Source: Symsagittifera roscoffensis
Taxonomy: Eukaryota; Xenacoelomorpha; Acoela; Convolutidae
Length of the DNA stretch: 64,000 bases
Assembly (NCBI RefSeq): GCF_963678635.1
Contig: NC_087062.1
Location: forward strand, 10,152,670 to 10,216,669
Reading direction: 5' to 3'
Each line of letters opens with the position of its first letter. The first letter of the stretch is position 1. The notes beneath the pieces were generated by a model. It searched no databases. It was not told where the DNA came from and was given only the letters and a program-made list of their open reading frames with translations. This document shows, piece after piece, positions 1 to 11,365 of this stretch. Made by a program: the position numbers and the translations under genes.

Positions 1-1263
1 CCTATGTACTACCTTGAAATATCCATTTTTGGCTGACTAATCCTAAATTGTTTTTAGGTTGGCTCGGCGCCAATATGTACTCATTATGTACTTGAAGAGT
101 GTGCCGGAAAAAAACTAATTTTTTTTGTTAAAATTTTCCAAAAAAGCCTGTTTTTTCTGGTTATAACTGTTAAATTGTTATTTTTGAAACTAACCAATCC
201 AGCCAATTACACGGGTACTATGCCATTTTACAGCGTTATCAGTGGCGGATCTAGAGTTTTCTCGAGGGGGCGGATTTTCAAATAACCATCGAAAATTTTT
301 GGCGACCTCTTTTTCTAGGTAAACTAAACTGATTTTTGAACCCTTTCCGAATCCCTATAAAGACTCTCTTTGGAACAAACTATGTGCTCCGCAGGCAACT
401 GTTTAAAAAACAGTGTTTTTTGGCGCTTTTTGGAAAATTTTGGCTCGTTTTTTTTGGTGCGCGCTCCCTCTACAACAAGAATATAGATTGGCACCATCAG
501 GTTGACCTCCATACACCGAAAATGGTTATCATACAATTCCATACACCGAATGTATGGCAAAATGCTAGTCAAACAATTTTCAAACAATTTCTAAAAATCA
601 TTGGAAAAATTTTGCACTAAATTCTGCGGCTATGTGAACCAAATAAAACAGTCTGACTATTGAAATAACTAGAGTTTTTGTGGAAAAAATTGTTTATCAT
701 ACAATTTCCTTGAATGAAAAATGTATGATAAGCGTTTTTCCATAAAAATCAATTTTTTTTAAAGTTAAGAAAGCCGTTTGTAATCAAGTTTTAATTCGTT
801 AAGAGCATTTTTTGCTACACTGAGAGCACTTTCGTTACAAAAAAAAATAATTTGGAGCAAAAAAATGCTTCTTATACAATATCCATATATGAGATTTCTA
901 TGACATACATTTTTTTCCGAGAGTCTTTCAACATATCAGAAAAGCTTACTAAACGTTTTTCGTATAATTTAAAAGAGTTTAAGTTGTATGTAACTTTTTG
1001 CCGAATAGGTCGGTCTATCCATGCAAACAGATGGCTACACAGCGCTGTATTTTTCTCTTTTTTTTCTTTTCGTTATTTGTTTTTACCGAACATTTTCTCC
1101 CAGTAACAAAGTTTCTGAAAAAGTCTGCCCCCCAAACTACGGTTACCAATTCGAGATCGTTGCTCGAATATCTTTTCTCTGCGGTATCAAAATAACGGGA
1201 AATGAACGAAATTGTTCTCCAATTTTCAAAACCGAGTAGCTTCAACAACACCACCAAACAATT

Positions 1264-1446
1264 ATGGCTGGCGTCATAACCAATGCGAACATCACTGTGG
1301 ACATCGAAAAGTTCAATTCATTGTTCAACTTATCTACAGGTTCCCTTTGTCTTCGTAAAGATGACATAAGCAATTCTGTAAAACAACGGCCTGACAGAAT
1401 TACGTTGCAGTATTACGTTTGGAATGCCAATTTCAACAGTCTTTGA
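1264..1446 (+). CDS. Hypothetical 60-residue protein
   Basis: A short complete frame begins at an ATG preceded by a CA-rich leader (CAACAACACCACCAAACA) that would make a reasonable eukaryotic 5' leader and start context. The peptide is soluble and mixed in composition, with no membrane segment, signal peptide or motif that I recognise. There is no obvious splice donor before the stop. It could equally be a chance frame or part of an unrecognised exon. The leader-like context is the only reason to keep it. Confidence 0.2.
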   Translation: MAGVITNANITVDIEKFNSLFNLSTGSLCLRKDDISNSVKQRPDRITLQYYVWNANFNSL

Positions 1447-1734
1447 GCCTACTTTGGACTCTTTTTGACGTCGCGAGGATTTTTTTATTGTTATTTTTTT
1501 TACCACGAAAATCTACAAGTTTATTCAGTCTCAAAAGTATTTTTTCGCTGTACGAGTTCAATGTATTAAATACAAGGGTTGATATTTTAAGTTTCATACG
1601 GTGAGTTTCACATATTTTCGGATAAGGTATAGTTATCCTAAAACGAATAACAGGTTACGCGGTACCAAAATGAGAGATTTTACTATTTATTATAGCACTC
1701 ATTTTATAACCGTACTCATTTTTATAACACCTGT

Positions 1735-2000
1735 TTTATCCCCCTACCTCTCGTTTCTCCGTCCACGTTCACCCCTTCCCCGATTTATTTGTCTTCTTTG
1801 TTTACAACCCCCCTCCCCAGTTCCTTTTCCACTGCCCACCCTCTCGCGTTTAACACTCTACACGTGGGGCGGTAAACGGTTGTTGGTATAAGCGTGGGCG
1901 GGGTTAAACTTGGGGGGCGCGAGTGTATACGGGGGGAGGTGTTGGGATGTAAATAAGGAGTTGTAAGCGGGCGAGTGTAAATTTGGAGGGCTGTTATGTT
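1735..2000. other. GC-rich block with pyrimidine-to-purine switch
   Basis: About 120 bases of C/T-rich sequence (runs of CCCC, CTCTC) are followed, around 1,860, by about 130 bases of G-rich sequence (GGGGGGCG, ACGGGGGGAGG). G+C is much higher than on either side. The two halves form a loose, imperfect mirror. It could be a promoter-like island, an insertion fragment or a structure-forming block. No coding function is visible. Confidence 0.4.
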
Positions 2001-2780
2001 GAAGGGCAGCAACAAGGAATGTAAAATTGGATCGGTGAGATAAAGTAAAAATCAGCGAAAAAAAAATTGAGAACCCAAAAAATTTATGAGAATGTTGTTT
2101 TGTCTGGTGTAACTTGAACAAAGCCTGAAGCAACTGTAAATTTTCAAATATTCTGCAGTGTTTGAAAAAAACATAAGAAAATTCAAAAAAACTTGATTTT
2201 AACCCTTTTAATTGATTATAGTTGATTGAAATGTTTTTTTATTGGGCAAAAATTATGTTATATCTCATTTTAATCGAATATCATTGATTTTTTGTTGAGG
2301 TTTGTAGAGACTGACAATGAGAGTCCAATTTCATCGATGATTCTCCTTAAAACATCAGTACGGGTAACAACAAAAAATTACGATTTAGAATCAAAGCCAA
2401 GACAGTTTTTGTTTTTGAGTAGCTCTGTTGTTGTCAATTTTTCACAAATAATTAACTTATCCAGCATCAAAAATTATCCAATTCGAAAAGAAGTAATTTT
2501 AAGCAATGGTCAAATTTCGTGAAAAGTTGGGCTGAGAAAATAACGGTACTACTTTAAAATTTCTTTAAGGTTAACTTAATCATTTCGAAAGTATCGATAG
2601 TTTTTCTAGGTCCTTACTTCTTAAATCGGATTTAACGACTGATTCAAAAATACTAAATCAATGGTTAAGTATATTCCTATTTTGTAACTTATCCGGAGGC
2701 AAACAATCTTTCCAAAGAGGGAAATAGTTAAAGAGATCTCTTTTAAGGGTTTTTCAATGGAAAAAAACTCAAAGTCATGT

Positions 2781-2820
2781 GCATGTGTTTGAATTGAAGT
2801 GCATGTGTTTGAATTGAAGT
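2781..2820. repeat. Perfect 20-bp tandem duplication
   Basis: The unit GCATGTGTTTGAATTGAAGT occurs twice, back to back and without mismatches. It is most simply a recent slippage event. Confidence 0.9.
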
Positions 2821-3708
2821 GCGCAGTTTTTTGTAAAATTATTTCAGAAGGTTCAAGTTTTTGACAGCTTTCAGTAAAATCTAAGTGTTTTATGCCCATT
2901 TTTTTGCAATTTTTTGATAATGCCGCAAACATTCAAAAAATGTTTATTTAGAATGCATGGAACACTTTTCTAAAGATTGTCCCCAGAACTGGCAATTATA
3001 GCATGCAGTCAGCTTCATTCTTAACACAATTTTTTCATTTATTATGCACTAATCTTTTCAGAAGCTTCAAAGATTTATGAGTTTTAAACTTAACATTATA
3101 TTTAGCAAATTCGATAGCTTGAAACGTAATTAGCTTGCAGCGGCCATCAAAACTCTTTTTACGGACTTTTTATCAAATGAAACCACAAAAACTTGCAAAA
3201 TTTGCAAACTTACAGTTTTACGATACTTGTGCATAAACTGAGTAAATGATCCGAATTTACATGAACACGATAAAAATTCGCCTCAATGTTTTCAATCATA
3301 GGCGTGTACTAAAAATCGCTCGTGATCAATACATACTTATCCACATAACTGCAGATAATTAGTTTAAATCAAACTCGCCAGTTTCTAGTGATAAATATTG
3401 TTAGCAAAAGGTAAGAAAAAAGTTTACCTTTTGCGTGTGTGAAAATCATTTTTAGCTGTCAATACAATCCACCAAACTCATTTATGGGAAACGTTTATTA
3501 AGTTTTTGTATGAAATTTTTTAAAAACTCTTCCAAATATGTTCAGAATTGATTTTAACTAAAAGTTAAATTGTATAGGGTATTTTAGGATTTACTTTGCG
3601 ATTTACCAAATAGGCCAATTTATAGATATTTTATACATATTTTGAACAATTTCACTCTTGCCAAATTTGAACACCTATTATTTTTTATGTCAAATTACAA
3701 CGACTGGA

Positions 3709-3863
3709 ATGGCTGAGAAGAAGCTGAATAAGGACAAACAGACCAAATGCAGCCACTGCAAAAAGGACTTCATTGACCCCAGAAGGCTACCCTGCGGCCA
3801 CTGTGTCTGTGGAATGGGAAAAGGACGAATGTGTGCGGCCGAGTTACTGGAATCTGCTGACAG
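3709..3863 (+). CDS. RING-finger protein, exon 1
   Basis: This exon encodes the N terminus of a small RING-type zinc-finger protein, a class that usually acts as E3 ubiquitin ligase by holding two zinc ions. Visible ligands are C14, C17, C29, H31, C34 and C42, in a context (LPCGHCVC) typical of RING loops. The spacing between the fifth and sixth ligands (seven residues) is wider than the usual two, so it is slightly irregular. The ATG at 3,709 is chosen because the finger follows directly. The frame runs into a good donor (CAG/GTCAGT at 3,863/3,864) with two bases left over. The last zinc pair is missing here and is supplied in phase by the exon at 29,416, which is the main reason to believe the pairing. 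Upstream untranslated exons cannot be excluded. Confidence 0.65.
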
Positions 3864-5886
3864 GTCAGTCTTTTTCTTGCTATCCTTTTTATGGTTTATA
3901 AGCGAGTATTCTGTTCATTTCACAAGCGATCAAAGCTTGCAGAGCGTGCTCGAACTGGCAAGAAATAGATTGCAATCGATTTTATACAGAAAATGTAGCA
4001 GAGACCCTCTGTTGAGGCTTTGATGATTTTAACAACTTTGCTAAAAACCATTAAAACCCATTTTTAGGCAATAAAAACCGATTTTTTTTCTACCGTAAAA
4101 ATCCATTTAACCCATTTTAAATCGATTTACGTATGAAAATGCGCTATCGTAAATCGATTTCTACTCAGTATAATATGTTATTTAACTCGATTTCAATCTC
4201 AAGTATTTCAGTGCTGGTGGGCTTTAACTGTACGTTTCTTCTAGTTTTCAACCAAACAAGCCAAGTATAAGGTACTTGTATTAGTTTCTAGGCAAAACAA
4301 GATGGCTATATCCGTTTTAGTAAAATGGAACAGTTGATGTTCGAAGTTTCCTATCCCAGTTCGAGGAGCTTGGATTAGGTTTCGACTTTAGAAAAAAACG
4401 AGCAAGTGAAGCTTTATCACTGAAAACCAGCAATCGAATGGCAATTTTAAGTCAAGCACAGTCAAAAGAAATCGAATTTTGGTGAAGCACAGTGGAAACC
4501 TAGAACGAGTATAGTCAAAACACAGGTCGAAGACAGCTAAAAATCCCAAAATAATTGGAGTTTTGGCCATTTGATTGTAGGTTGTGGGCGCATTTTCAAT
4601 TAGCAAAAAAAAACGTTATAGTTGTGCTTCTTCAGTGCTTTTAGCTCAACCCCGTGATCTATCGTTTACAAGATCCCCTCGAGAAAGAAAACACTAATTC
4701 ATTCACTTTGAAACGTTATGATCATTTTTGTACTGAAAAAGTGCCATAAATTTTAAACAGAGGCGATACAATCAGAATAATGATTTATATGATATTGAAT
4801 AGAAAAAAGAGGACTTGCATAGCGAAATTTTGGCGAACAAAATTTGTAGAAAAAAGTCGTTAAACCACTTCTACAAAATTTTTATGCCTTTGTGTCGGAT
4901 GATGTTCATGAACAACCTTAACAGGTTATGATAATTAATGACCGAGTGACAACTAAAGCGAAAAAAATGTCGAAAACAAAACTAAACAATTGAAAATTTC
5001 ATTTTAAAAAGCTTCAAAACTCAAAGCTTTTACGACTTATTCCTCCTTATTCACACAAAAGCAAAGAAAAATGCCCTTGAAACCAAGCAATATAAGTTCA
5101 CTATGCCAATATCTCATATTCCGAATAAGTTTAACTGAACAAAAAACTAAATAAAATTATTCTTATTCAGAGTTCGTACATTTAGAGCGATGCAGTTTTA
5201 TTGAAAATTTTGAAATTTTATATTACCTTTGTGACAAGAATTACCAGGAGCTCATTAGGCATAAAGAATAAGCAAGCAAAAAAATGAGGATCGACATATC
5301 ACATTTATGTTTTGTGTTCGAGAATTGAGGAAAAATGCAGTCTTATTATCATAGTCAGGGGACCAATGAAACAATTATTGCCTTCCGTTGCAAGAAACTT
5401 TTTTTGAAACCAGCGCTATCCGCAAAACGCAGAAATAACTATCAACTAAAAACACGCTAAACTGGAATAATATCGCGAAATTTATATCATTCGAGGAAAA
5501 TTGGCGTGTAATTTTAGAGTTGGTAGTTATTTCTCCAAGAAAACAAAGAAAAAAAGACTTCGTTCATTGATGCAATTTTCGCGAGGTTATTCCAGAATTT
5601 CAAAATGTATGATGTCTGCAATAGTTTAAGGATGATTTATAAACCTTAGATCTTCAAGGCCGGGCAATATCAGCATGTTTTTTATAAGGAAAAGTTTGAA
5701 TAGCTGAATACTGACGCGCTGAAATCAACACATCCCCCTTTTTGTTTCGAAAGGTTCAAAAATTGAAAACATAGAACTTCTTTTTTTAGCGTTTCAAAAC
5801 ATGTGAAACATTAACTGTGAGCTTCGCAAATTTTTTTCAACGAGATGATTTGAACAGAAGTTTGATTCATTCATTTCGTAGCTTGC

Positions 5887-6072
5887 ATGAAAACTATATA
5901 TGAGCCAAATGAAGCTATCAAACAGATCTTAAACTTTTCAAACCTGATTTCAGCGTACGCTAAAGATTATTTCTGGAAAGAACTAACAATATTTGTAATT
6001 TTATACGCTTGCTTGAATTTGTTTGTTTACCTATGCTTTTTTCTAATCGGATCAGATTTTGGGTTAAGTTGA
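5887..6072 (+). CDS. Hypothetical 61-residue membrane peptide
   Basis: This short frame starts with ATG. The N-terminal 30 residues are polar, and residues about 33-55 form one strongly hydrophobic segment (FVILYACLNLFVYLCFFLI), so a single membrane span is expected. I recognise no family. It lies inside the RING intron on the sense strand. AT-rich DNA readily produces such hydrophobic frames by chance, so confidence is low. Confidence 0.2.
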   Translation: MKTIYEPNEAIKQILNFSNLISAYAKDYFWKELTIFVILYACLNLFVYLCFFLIGSDFGLS

Positions 6073-6767
6073 AAAGCACATCCTTTTTCCATAGTTCTGA
6101 ATTTTAGGTTTCAGGCAGGTTTTCTCGAGCTATTAAAATTACATTTGATAATTTAATTTTTTTATCACTAATTCAAAAAATTTCTCTCTCATGTTAGTCG
6201 TTCGAAAACTATCTGAGACTAATTCATTTCAGCGTTTTTTTAGACGAAAATTTATTGCTAGCTTTTTCTGTTTCGCAAAATTGGAAAACCTTTTCAAATA
6301 GAGTTTATTTTACTTCAACATTTTGTGCCGAAAATGTTAAAATACTATAAATTGTAGTGTTTGAATAGCTAAATTCAACAATTTCATTCTTCCAAATAAA
6401 TCCGAGCGAGCAAAATTTCCTGAAGTTTTCTAAAGTTCTTATATCAAATTTGAGTCTTTGGGATCTTGGCCCATTTTAGCTATTTTTTAAAGATAAATTA
6501 CAAACTAAAACGAAACCTTCTCAACCAAATGAAGCTAAAAAAATTACTAGTTAACGGGAGAACCTGTTTGCTAAGTATTTGTTCCGACTGCATTTTAAGT
6601 CCAATTTGAAGTTTTTTTTAGTTGAAAAACTGACGAATAATCGAGAAAACATATTTGAAAAAAGTTGTGTCTCTAAAGTTTTTTTCTTTCAACTTATCCG
6701 CCCACACGCATATGCAAACTCTTAAAAGATGTAACTAGCGTCTGGTTTTCTAATGATATGACTAAAT

Positions 6768-7062
6768 GTCTTGCCTCAATTCAAAATAGAGCGCAGTAAT
6801 CTGCCGCTCTCGCGTGCTAAAAAAGAAATATTTCGCGTGTTAATTATCCCAAATTGGCCAAACTAGCAATTTACAAACCCTTATACCTTAATGACAAACA
6901 ATCACCGGTGAAATGTCTTTTTAAATTTGAGCTGAACACAGCAATATCTCTCACATGGTATGAAAAATTTTTGTCAAAAATATCATTTAAACAGCTCAAA
7001 ATTGACTAAAAAATACCACATCAAGCATAAATATTCTGCTCTTTCTTCGAAAGTTGGAACAA
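6768..7062 (+). repeat. Dispersed repeat R1, copy a
   Basis: This is one of four diverged copies of a repeat of roughly 260-340 bp. The best conserved part is the right end, CAAGCATAAATATTC followed by TTCTTCGAAAGTTGGAAC. A CCAAATTGGC block lies about 200 bp upstream. Related copies are at 34,326-34,660 (same strand) and 30,434-30,695 and 30,755-31,015 (opposite strand). The left part begins with TTGCCTCAATTCAA, shared with the 34.3-kb copy. I do not recognise the family, and no terminal inverted repeats are evident. Confidence 0.6.
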
Positions 7063-8294
7063 TTAGCACCTAGATAAAAATGCTGTAAGATAAAAATAAT
7101 GCGTACTAGTTTTATTTCTAACTAACGTCACTAGCCAGCTCGTCTTGTTTGAAAGCTGATTGATCTGGTTCCGTTTTTTGGGTCGTGCTTTAGTTGTAAT
7201 TTTATTCTGGCCTGACTGCTTTTCTTTTAATAGCGGTATGACTTTCGGACTTAATCTCTTTACTTAATTTTTCTAAATAAAAAATTTAGATAGGAGATTT
7301 TAAGAGCAGAACAAAACTAGTCAATTACAGCAGAGAAAAAAACGTTCTTTTCGCGTTATGGTTTAAATTTTACATTAAAGATTGAAGCAAACTGAATATT
7401 AGGACAGGTTATTTGTAAGCTAAAAGATATGCCACAACCTGCACGTGGCTATTATAAAAAGTTTTGCTAAATTACTATTCTTCATCTTCCAATTTCATCG
7501 TTTTTTTTCCGCTTTTTCGTTTTGATTTTTCAAGTAGGTACAAATCACTCAGAAAGCATTCAACCTGCAATTTTGTTAGATTTTAACTTATACAATAGTT
7601 ACACTTTTACCGCATGTTGTGTATTTTGAGAAAAATTAAAAATATCCTGATTTAAGATTAAAGGCAATAATTCAGGTTACAACAAATAAATAATCAAGAA
7701 ATAAATCCTGTTCAAGTAAACAATCAAAAAAACCATTTTAACTGCAGTTACCTATTACAAACTGTGGGTTCTCTTTTCACCAACTGTTCATTCCAAGGCC
7801 TTCAAGGTGAACTTTTTTGCCGGTTAAGGCATTAGAAAAAACGGCAAACTTCAGCAATTTAGTTGTATCGATTGTCTATTGCACAGTTCCACAACGGTGA
7901 AAAAGTATGGAGAAGTTTAAAACTCTTTTTCAGCTATCGGTTACAAAAACTGCTTCCTTGCACTGACATGATGTCATTGTTAGACATGAACACGTCTTCA
8001 TGACATACAATGCATTTTGTTGATATGGTTGATCAATAAATTTTTGAAATGGCAATTTGAAAACAGGTAATGAGAATAAGGAAGCTATTATAACAAACTG
8101 TCATAATTGAACTGTCATAGAGTACAAAAAATTTCTGGCTTTTGTAAGTAGAAAATTTGAGCGACACTAAAATACTCACAACACTTTACTCAATCGCTGC
8201 TTTAAAAAAAAACTTAGATTTTCAAAGCACACCTGTTCAAACGATAACTACAAGTTTTAATCATACAAATGAACTATGATAAAAAAGAGTACAA

Positions 8295-8394
8295 GGGAAC
8301 ACGCAGCTGGCCAAAAGGGAACACGCAGCTGGCCAAAGGGAACACGCAGCTGGCCAAAGGGAAAAGGCAAAAGGGAACACGCAGCTGGCCAAAA
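8295..8394. repeat. Minisatellite, 21-22 bp unit x 4
   Basis: Units starting GGGAACACGCAGCTGG begin at 8,295, 8,317, 8,338 and 8,373. A 14-bp partial spacer (GGGAAAAGGCAAAA) lies before the last one. In the frame of the following SGNH-like segment the final unit reads GNTQLAK and runs directly into coding sequence. The array marks the left edge of the GC-rich element. Confidence 0.85.
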
Positions 8395-8729
8395 CCTTGG
8401 CAGTTTATGACAGGGCAAACCCAGCCGCTGCGATGGTGGTCATCGTGGCGGGATCGGATTTTGAGGGAACGTCTCCCGAGTTATTTTGGCCGGAAACTCT
8501 GATATATTCACTGCCGGGAGCGGAGCTAAACCAGATGTTAACCCTGGTGGTGGCAATAAAATCGGAGATGCCTTGCGAGCCTGAGCTACTACTGTTTGCA
8601 GGGATGAACGATCACTTGCATGCGACAGGGTTTCTTGAGCAGCTCAAGGGCGATGAACCGGCACTGAAGAAAATCTGGGAAGCCATCCAGACATTATTTG
8701 CAGCCATGAATGAAGTACAAGAGAAGCCT
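8382..8729 (+). pseudogene. Giant ORF segment 1: SGNH-hydrolase-like start
   Basis: This is the first coding segment of the GC-rich element. The order of motifs recalls the SGNH/GDSL esterase fold: a strand followed by AGSDFEG (possible block I), a strand followed by PGAE (possible block II glycine), and a strand followed by FAGMNDH at 8,595-8,615, a good match to the block III G-x-N-D motif. A possible block V D-x-x-H appears as WADVSH in the next segment (9,047-9,064). SGNH enzymes hydrolyse esters and occur in ORF1 of some LINE elements, but I see no other LINE feature here. There is no in-frame ATG before the conserved part. The true start may lie in or before the 21-bp array, or the ATG is lost. 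The frame then enters a 12-bp minisatellite and is lost. Confidence 0.5.
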
Positions 8730-8858
8730 CACGATTTGGCTCACGAGTTGCCTCACGAGTTGCCTCACGAGTTGCCTCACGAGTTGCCTCACGAGTTGCC
8801 TCACGAGTTGCCTCACGAGTTGGCTCACGAGAAGCCTCACGAGTTGCCTCACGATTTG
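8727..8858. repeat. 12-bp minisatellite x 11
   Basis: Eleven 12-bp units, mostly CCTCACGAGTTG with a few GCTCACGAGTTG and CCTCACGATTTG variants, lie head to tail without spacers. In the upstream frame they read PHEL repeated. In the frame of the following segment they read VASR repeated, and this runs smoothly into GSKTKVAFTTSPGY. The array therefore probably grew from a single VASR codon group in the original gene. A separate small indel, not the 12-bp expansion, shifted the frame. Confidence 0.95.
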
Positions 8859-9544
8859 GCTCCAAGACAAAAGTAGCGTTCACGACGTCCCCCGGGTACG
8901 CGAGCATGCCTCCCGCTCTGCATTTTGTATATGCGATCTTGATCTTGATAGCAGAAGGGAATGGGTGGCGTATTCTGATGGCAGCTCCCAAACGGGAGCT
9001 GGAACCAACGAACTTGAGACTTCGCAGATCAGAATTGGCGGCGGCGTGGGCGGATGTGTCCCACGCGTTGAGGGGCTTCTACGAGTTGGCTGACATCCTC
9101 ATTGTATTGGACGAGGTCCTCTTGCTAGAGAATACCAACTTCGCTAGGCAACTCAAGCTCAGTACGATTATAGGGGATGATCATCCAGTGGTGACTCTCC
9201 TGACGGCCAGTCTGTGGTTTCGAAGTATGGAGTTGACCATCACAAGCTCCACCAGTAAATCTAGAGGGCCGAGCAACGAAAGGAAAAACGTGGCCGCAGC
9301 GGAGAAGCAGCTGGAGTCGATGGTGTATCGACTGAAACAAGAGAGAGGCAGGTGGCCCTTCCTGACACCAAGGCTGGAGAACGCCACGGAGAAGACAAGA
9401 GAAGGTGCACCACTTCTGGTGAAGCAGATCTGGGATTTTCTTGAGGAGCAGCTGGAAGTGGCCGAGAAGAGGGAAATGACGGTTGGCAGGTTCGTCACAG
9501 CAGCCAACGAAGTCACGATTCTGGAGGGAGCACGCAAGGGGTGA
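8859..9544 (+). pseudogene. Giant ORF segment 2
   Basis: This continues segment 1 after a frame change. It opens upstream of the ATG at 8,906 with a stretch around TSPGYASMPPA, then has a hydrophobic strand (FVYAILILIAEG) and WADVSH, the possible SGNH block V. After that comes a mostly helical, charged region ending in EVTI, where the frame runs off into a few unrelated codons and a stop at 9,544. The next frame picks up immediately (FWREHARGEL), so a one-base indel near 9,520 explains the break. I do not recognise the helical part. Confidence 0.5.
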
Positions 9545-10085
9545 GCTGAGGACGAGGAGGGATCACGAGATTCTTGAGTTCTTGAGTCCTTGTTGGGGAA
9601 AGGAGTTCATGGCTGGAGTGTACAGCGCGAAAGAGACCATCTTTGGAGCCTTCATACAGGAAATCTTGAACATGCCCATCAGTCTGTTGTTGGCACTGTA
9701 CCTGGTTTACCCAAGGTACCTGTTCAATATGGGCCCAGCGTACATGTTCAGTCGGGGCGTGGACACACTCCGGATTGACGGGTACTTGGCATTGGTGCTT
9801 CTAACCCATGGGGAACTGGTGTCATTTCACCGACTAATGAAATACGGAGAGCCCCTGTCAATGGGAAGAATACTCTCGAGTATTGACACCTACTCGTATA
9901 AGTGTGCTGCTGGACTAAAGACGCTGCTGGTGCAGTACCTACTGATGCAAAACCGGCACCTGACTGGTGAAGAAAAGTGCCCGAAGACACGGGATGAGTG
10001 GAGGAAAGTGAATGGGGGCATGCCTCTGTTGACGGACCTATGCCTGGCCATGAGATCGGACCCCATGGGGATGATCCGGGGCTAG
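9483..10085 (+). pseudogene. Giant ORF segment 3
   Basis: True coding in this frame probably starts near 9,520. The segment is rich in aliphatic and aromatic residues without a clean membrane span (ISLLLALYLVYPRYLF, YLALVLLTHGELV) and ends at a stop just after GMIRG. The following frame continues with LEEVVTC, so a single indel in a G/C run near 10,078 accounts for the stop. No family is recognised. An internal ATG at 9,483 exists but lies in the overlap and is probably not a start. Confidence 0.5.
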
Positions 10086-11365
10086 AGGAGGTCGTAACCT
10101 GCATCTATGGGCCGGCCGTCACGTTCGCGTTTCCAGATCCTCTGGTGACAGCTTATCGATACTCAGTGACCCACGTGAGCCTCATAAGCATACTAGATGG
10201 GACGACACTCAATTGGTGTCAGCAGGAGGTGCTAAGGGCACAGATGAGCAGCACGGTGCTCTTCGGAAAGGTGAAGGATCCGGAGTTGGTGATATACAGT
10301 TTCCGAGGACAACTGCAGTGCAGGGTGGGAGGTAAGCGCGAAGGCCCCATCGAAACCTATCCCAAGTTCTGGAACCTAAATCCCCTGACAGCAAATGTAC
10401 AAGAGATCTTGAGAATTCCCGCATGGAAGAAAAGCTTCGAGCTGGTGAAAAGGGAGCTAGAGGCGATATTGGAGAAGGAAGTCCTACCAGCAAGCATTCC
10501 AGAGTTTCCAACAGTGAGGAGAATGACCCTGGGGATGAACAGCTCCCTTGTGGTCCCGTCCCTGTTCGCGAGAGCAGCAACCGAAGAACAGCAGAGGGAG
10601 TTCATCGACGGCTGCGATCCTCTCTTCATCCGCTACTCTGCAGCGATTTATTTTCATACCAGCGATGCGAAGATAAATTCACGTACAACTCAAGCCAAGA
10701 AAATGAGAGGCTCGATGCCTCCGAAATTCGAGGTGCGAGATGCCTTGAGAACACTTGAGCGGGCTGGTCTGGAGAACAAGTTGCCGGTGTGGGACGATGG
10801 CAGGATGATTGTGAATGAAGGACATATCGCACTGAAAGGAGACGAGATGGTGTTTGCCACAAGAAGATACCGGGTACCTTACGGACTGGAGCAAGTGGAA
10901 ATGAAACAGGAGGGGAAGGAGCTTGATGCAGCAGGCCCATTGTATGTGGCTCTGACAGAGTATAAGAAAACGGGTCCAGCAACTTCATCACCCCTATCAG
11001 TGGACACCCCTGGGGATAAAAGGAGCGGCCCCGTTGAAGATCGATTCAGGAGGATTCTTGAGAGAAGAGAAGCAGAATCGGGAGAGGAGAGCATGGACGA
11101 GACTCTCAGCGAGGCAGGAGAGGATATGGAAGTGGGAAACACACCGGAGCGGAAGCCATCGGAGGAAGAGTTCACCACGCAAGAATTGTTGAAAGATCTG
11201 AGTGGAGAAAATTGGGCAGACACCCCCACGCCACCTCTGACCTCATCTCCCCGCAAGAATCTAGAGTTACCACTGACGAGCGAGAATCCGAACATGGGAA
11301 TGATTTTCCTGAGTGCGGAAAGAAGGGGAAGAACACCTTCGAGGGAAACAGGGATGCTTTCCTAG
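9998..11365 (+). pseudogene. Giant ORF segment 4
   Basis: Genuine coding in this frame begins near 10,080. The first two thirds are mixed alpha/beta in character, with many aromatic residues (TYPKFWNLNPL, VVPSLFARA). From about 10,980 the protein becomes acidic, Ser/Glu/Pro-rich and probably disordered (EESMDETLSEAGEDME). The segment ends after another frame change between about 11,290 and 11,345. No catalytic motif that I know is visible. The disordered acidic stretch looks like a linker between two halves of the large protein. Confidence 0.5.

Larger units (their letters stand above)
1..3708. other. Upstream region without a clear gene
   Basis: This is AT-rich sequence with many stop codons in all frames. 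I see no convincing multi-exon gene. It contains one short ATG frame, one GC-rich block and one short perfect tandem repeat, listed separately. The promoter of the RING gene that starts at 3,709 should lie towards the right end, but I recognise no TATA or CpG-rich core there. Confidence 0.5.
3864..8294. other. Left part of RING intron 1, no gene seen
   Basis: This AT-rich sequence starts with the donor GTCAGT. Apart from one 61-codon frame with a hydrophobic end and one copy of a dispersed repeat, listed separately, I see nothing that supports a gene. Confidence 0.5.

Noticed and set aside
8295-8858. CRISPR-like array
   Set aside because: Units of 12 and 21 bp are head to tail without unique spacers, inside eukaryotic coding sequence; this is minisatellite, not CRISPR.
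8644-9093. Repetitive frames reading REAT repeats (minus strand) and SCLT repeats (plus strand)
   Set aside because: They are other-frame readings of the 12-bp minisatellite and have no coding support outside it.
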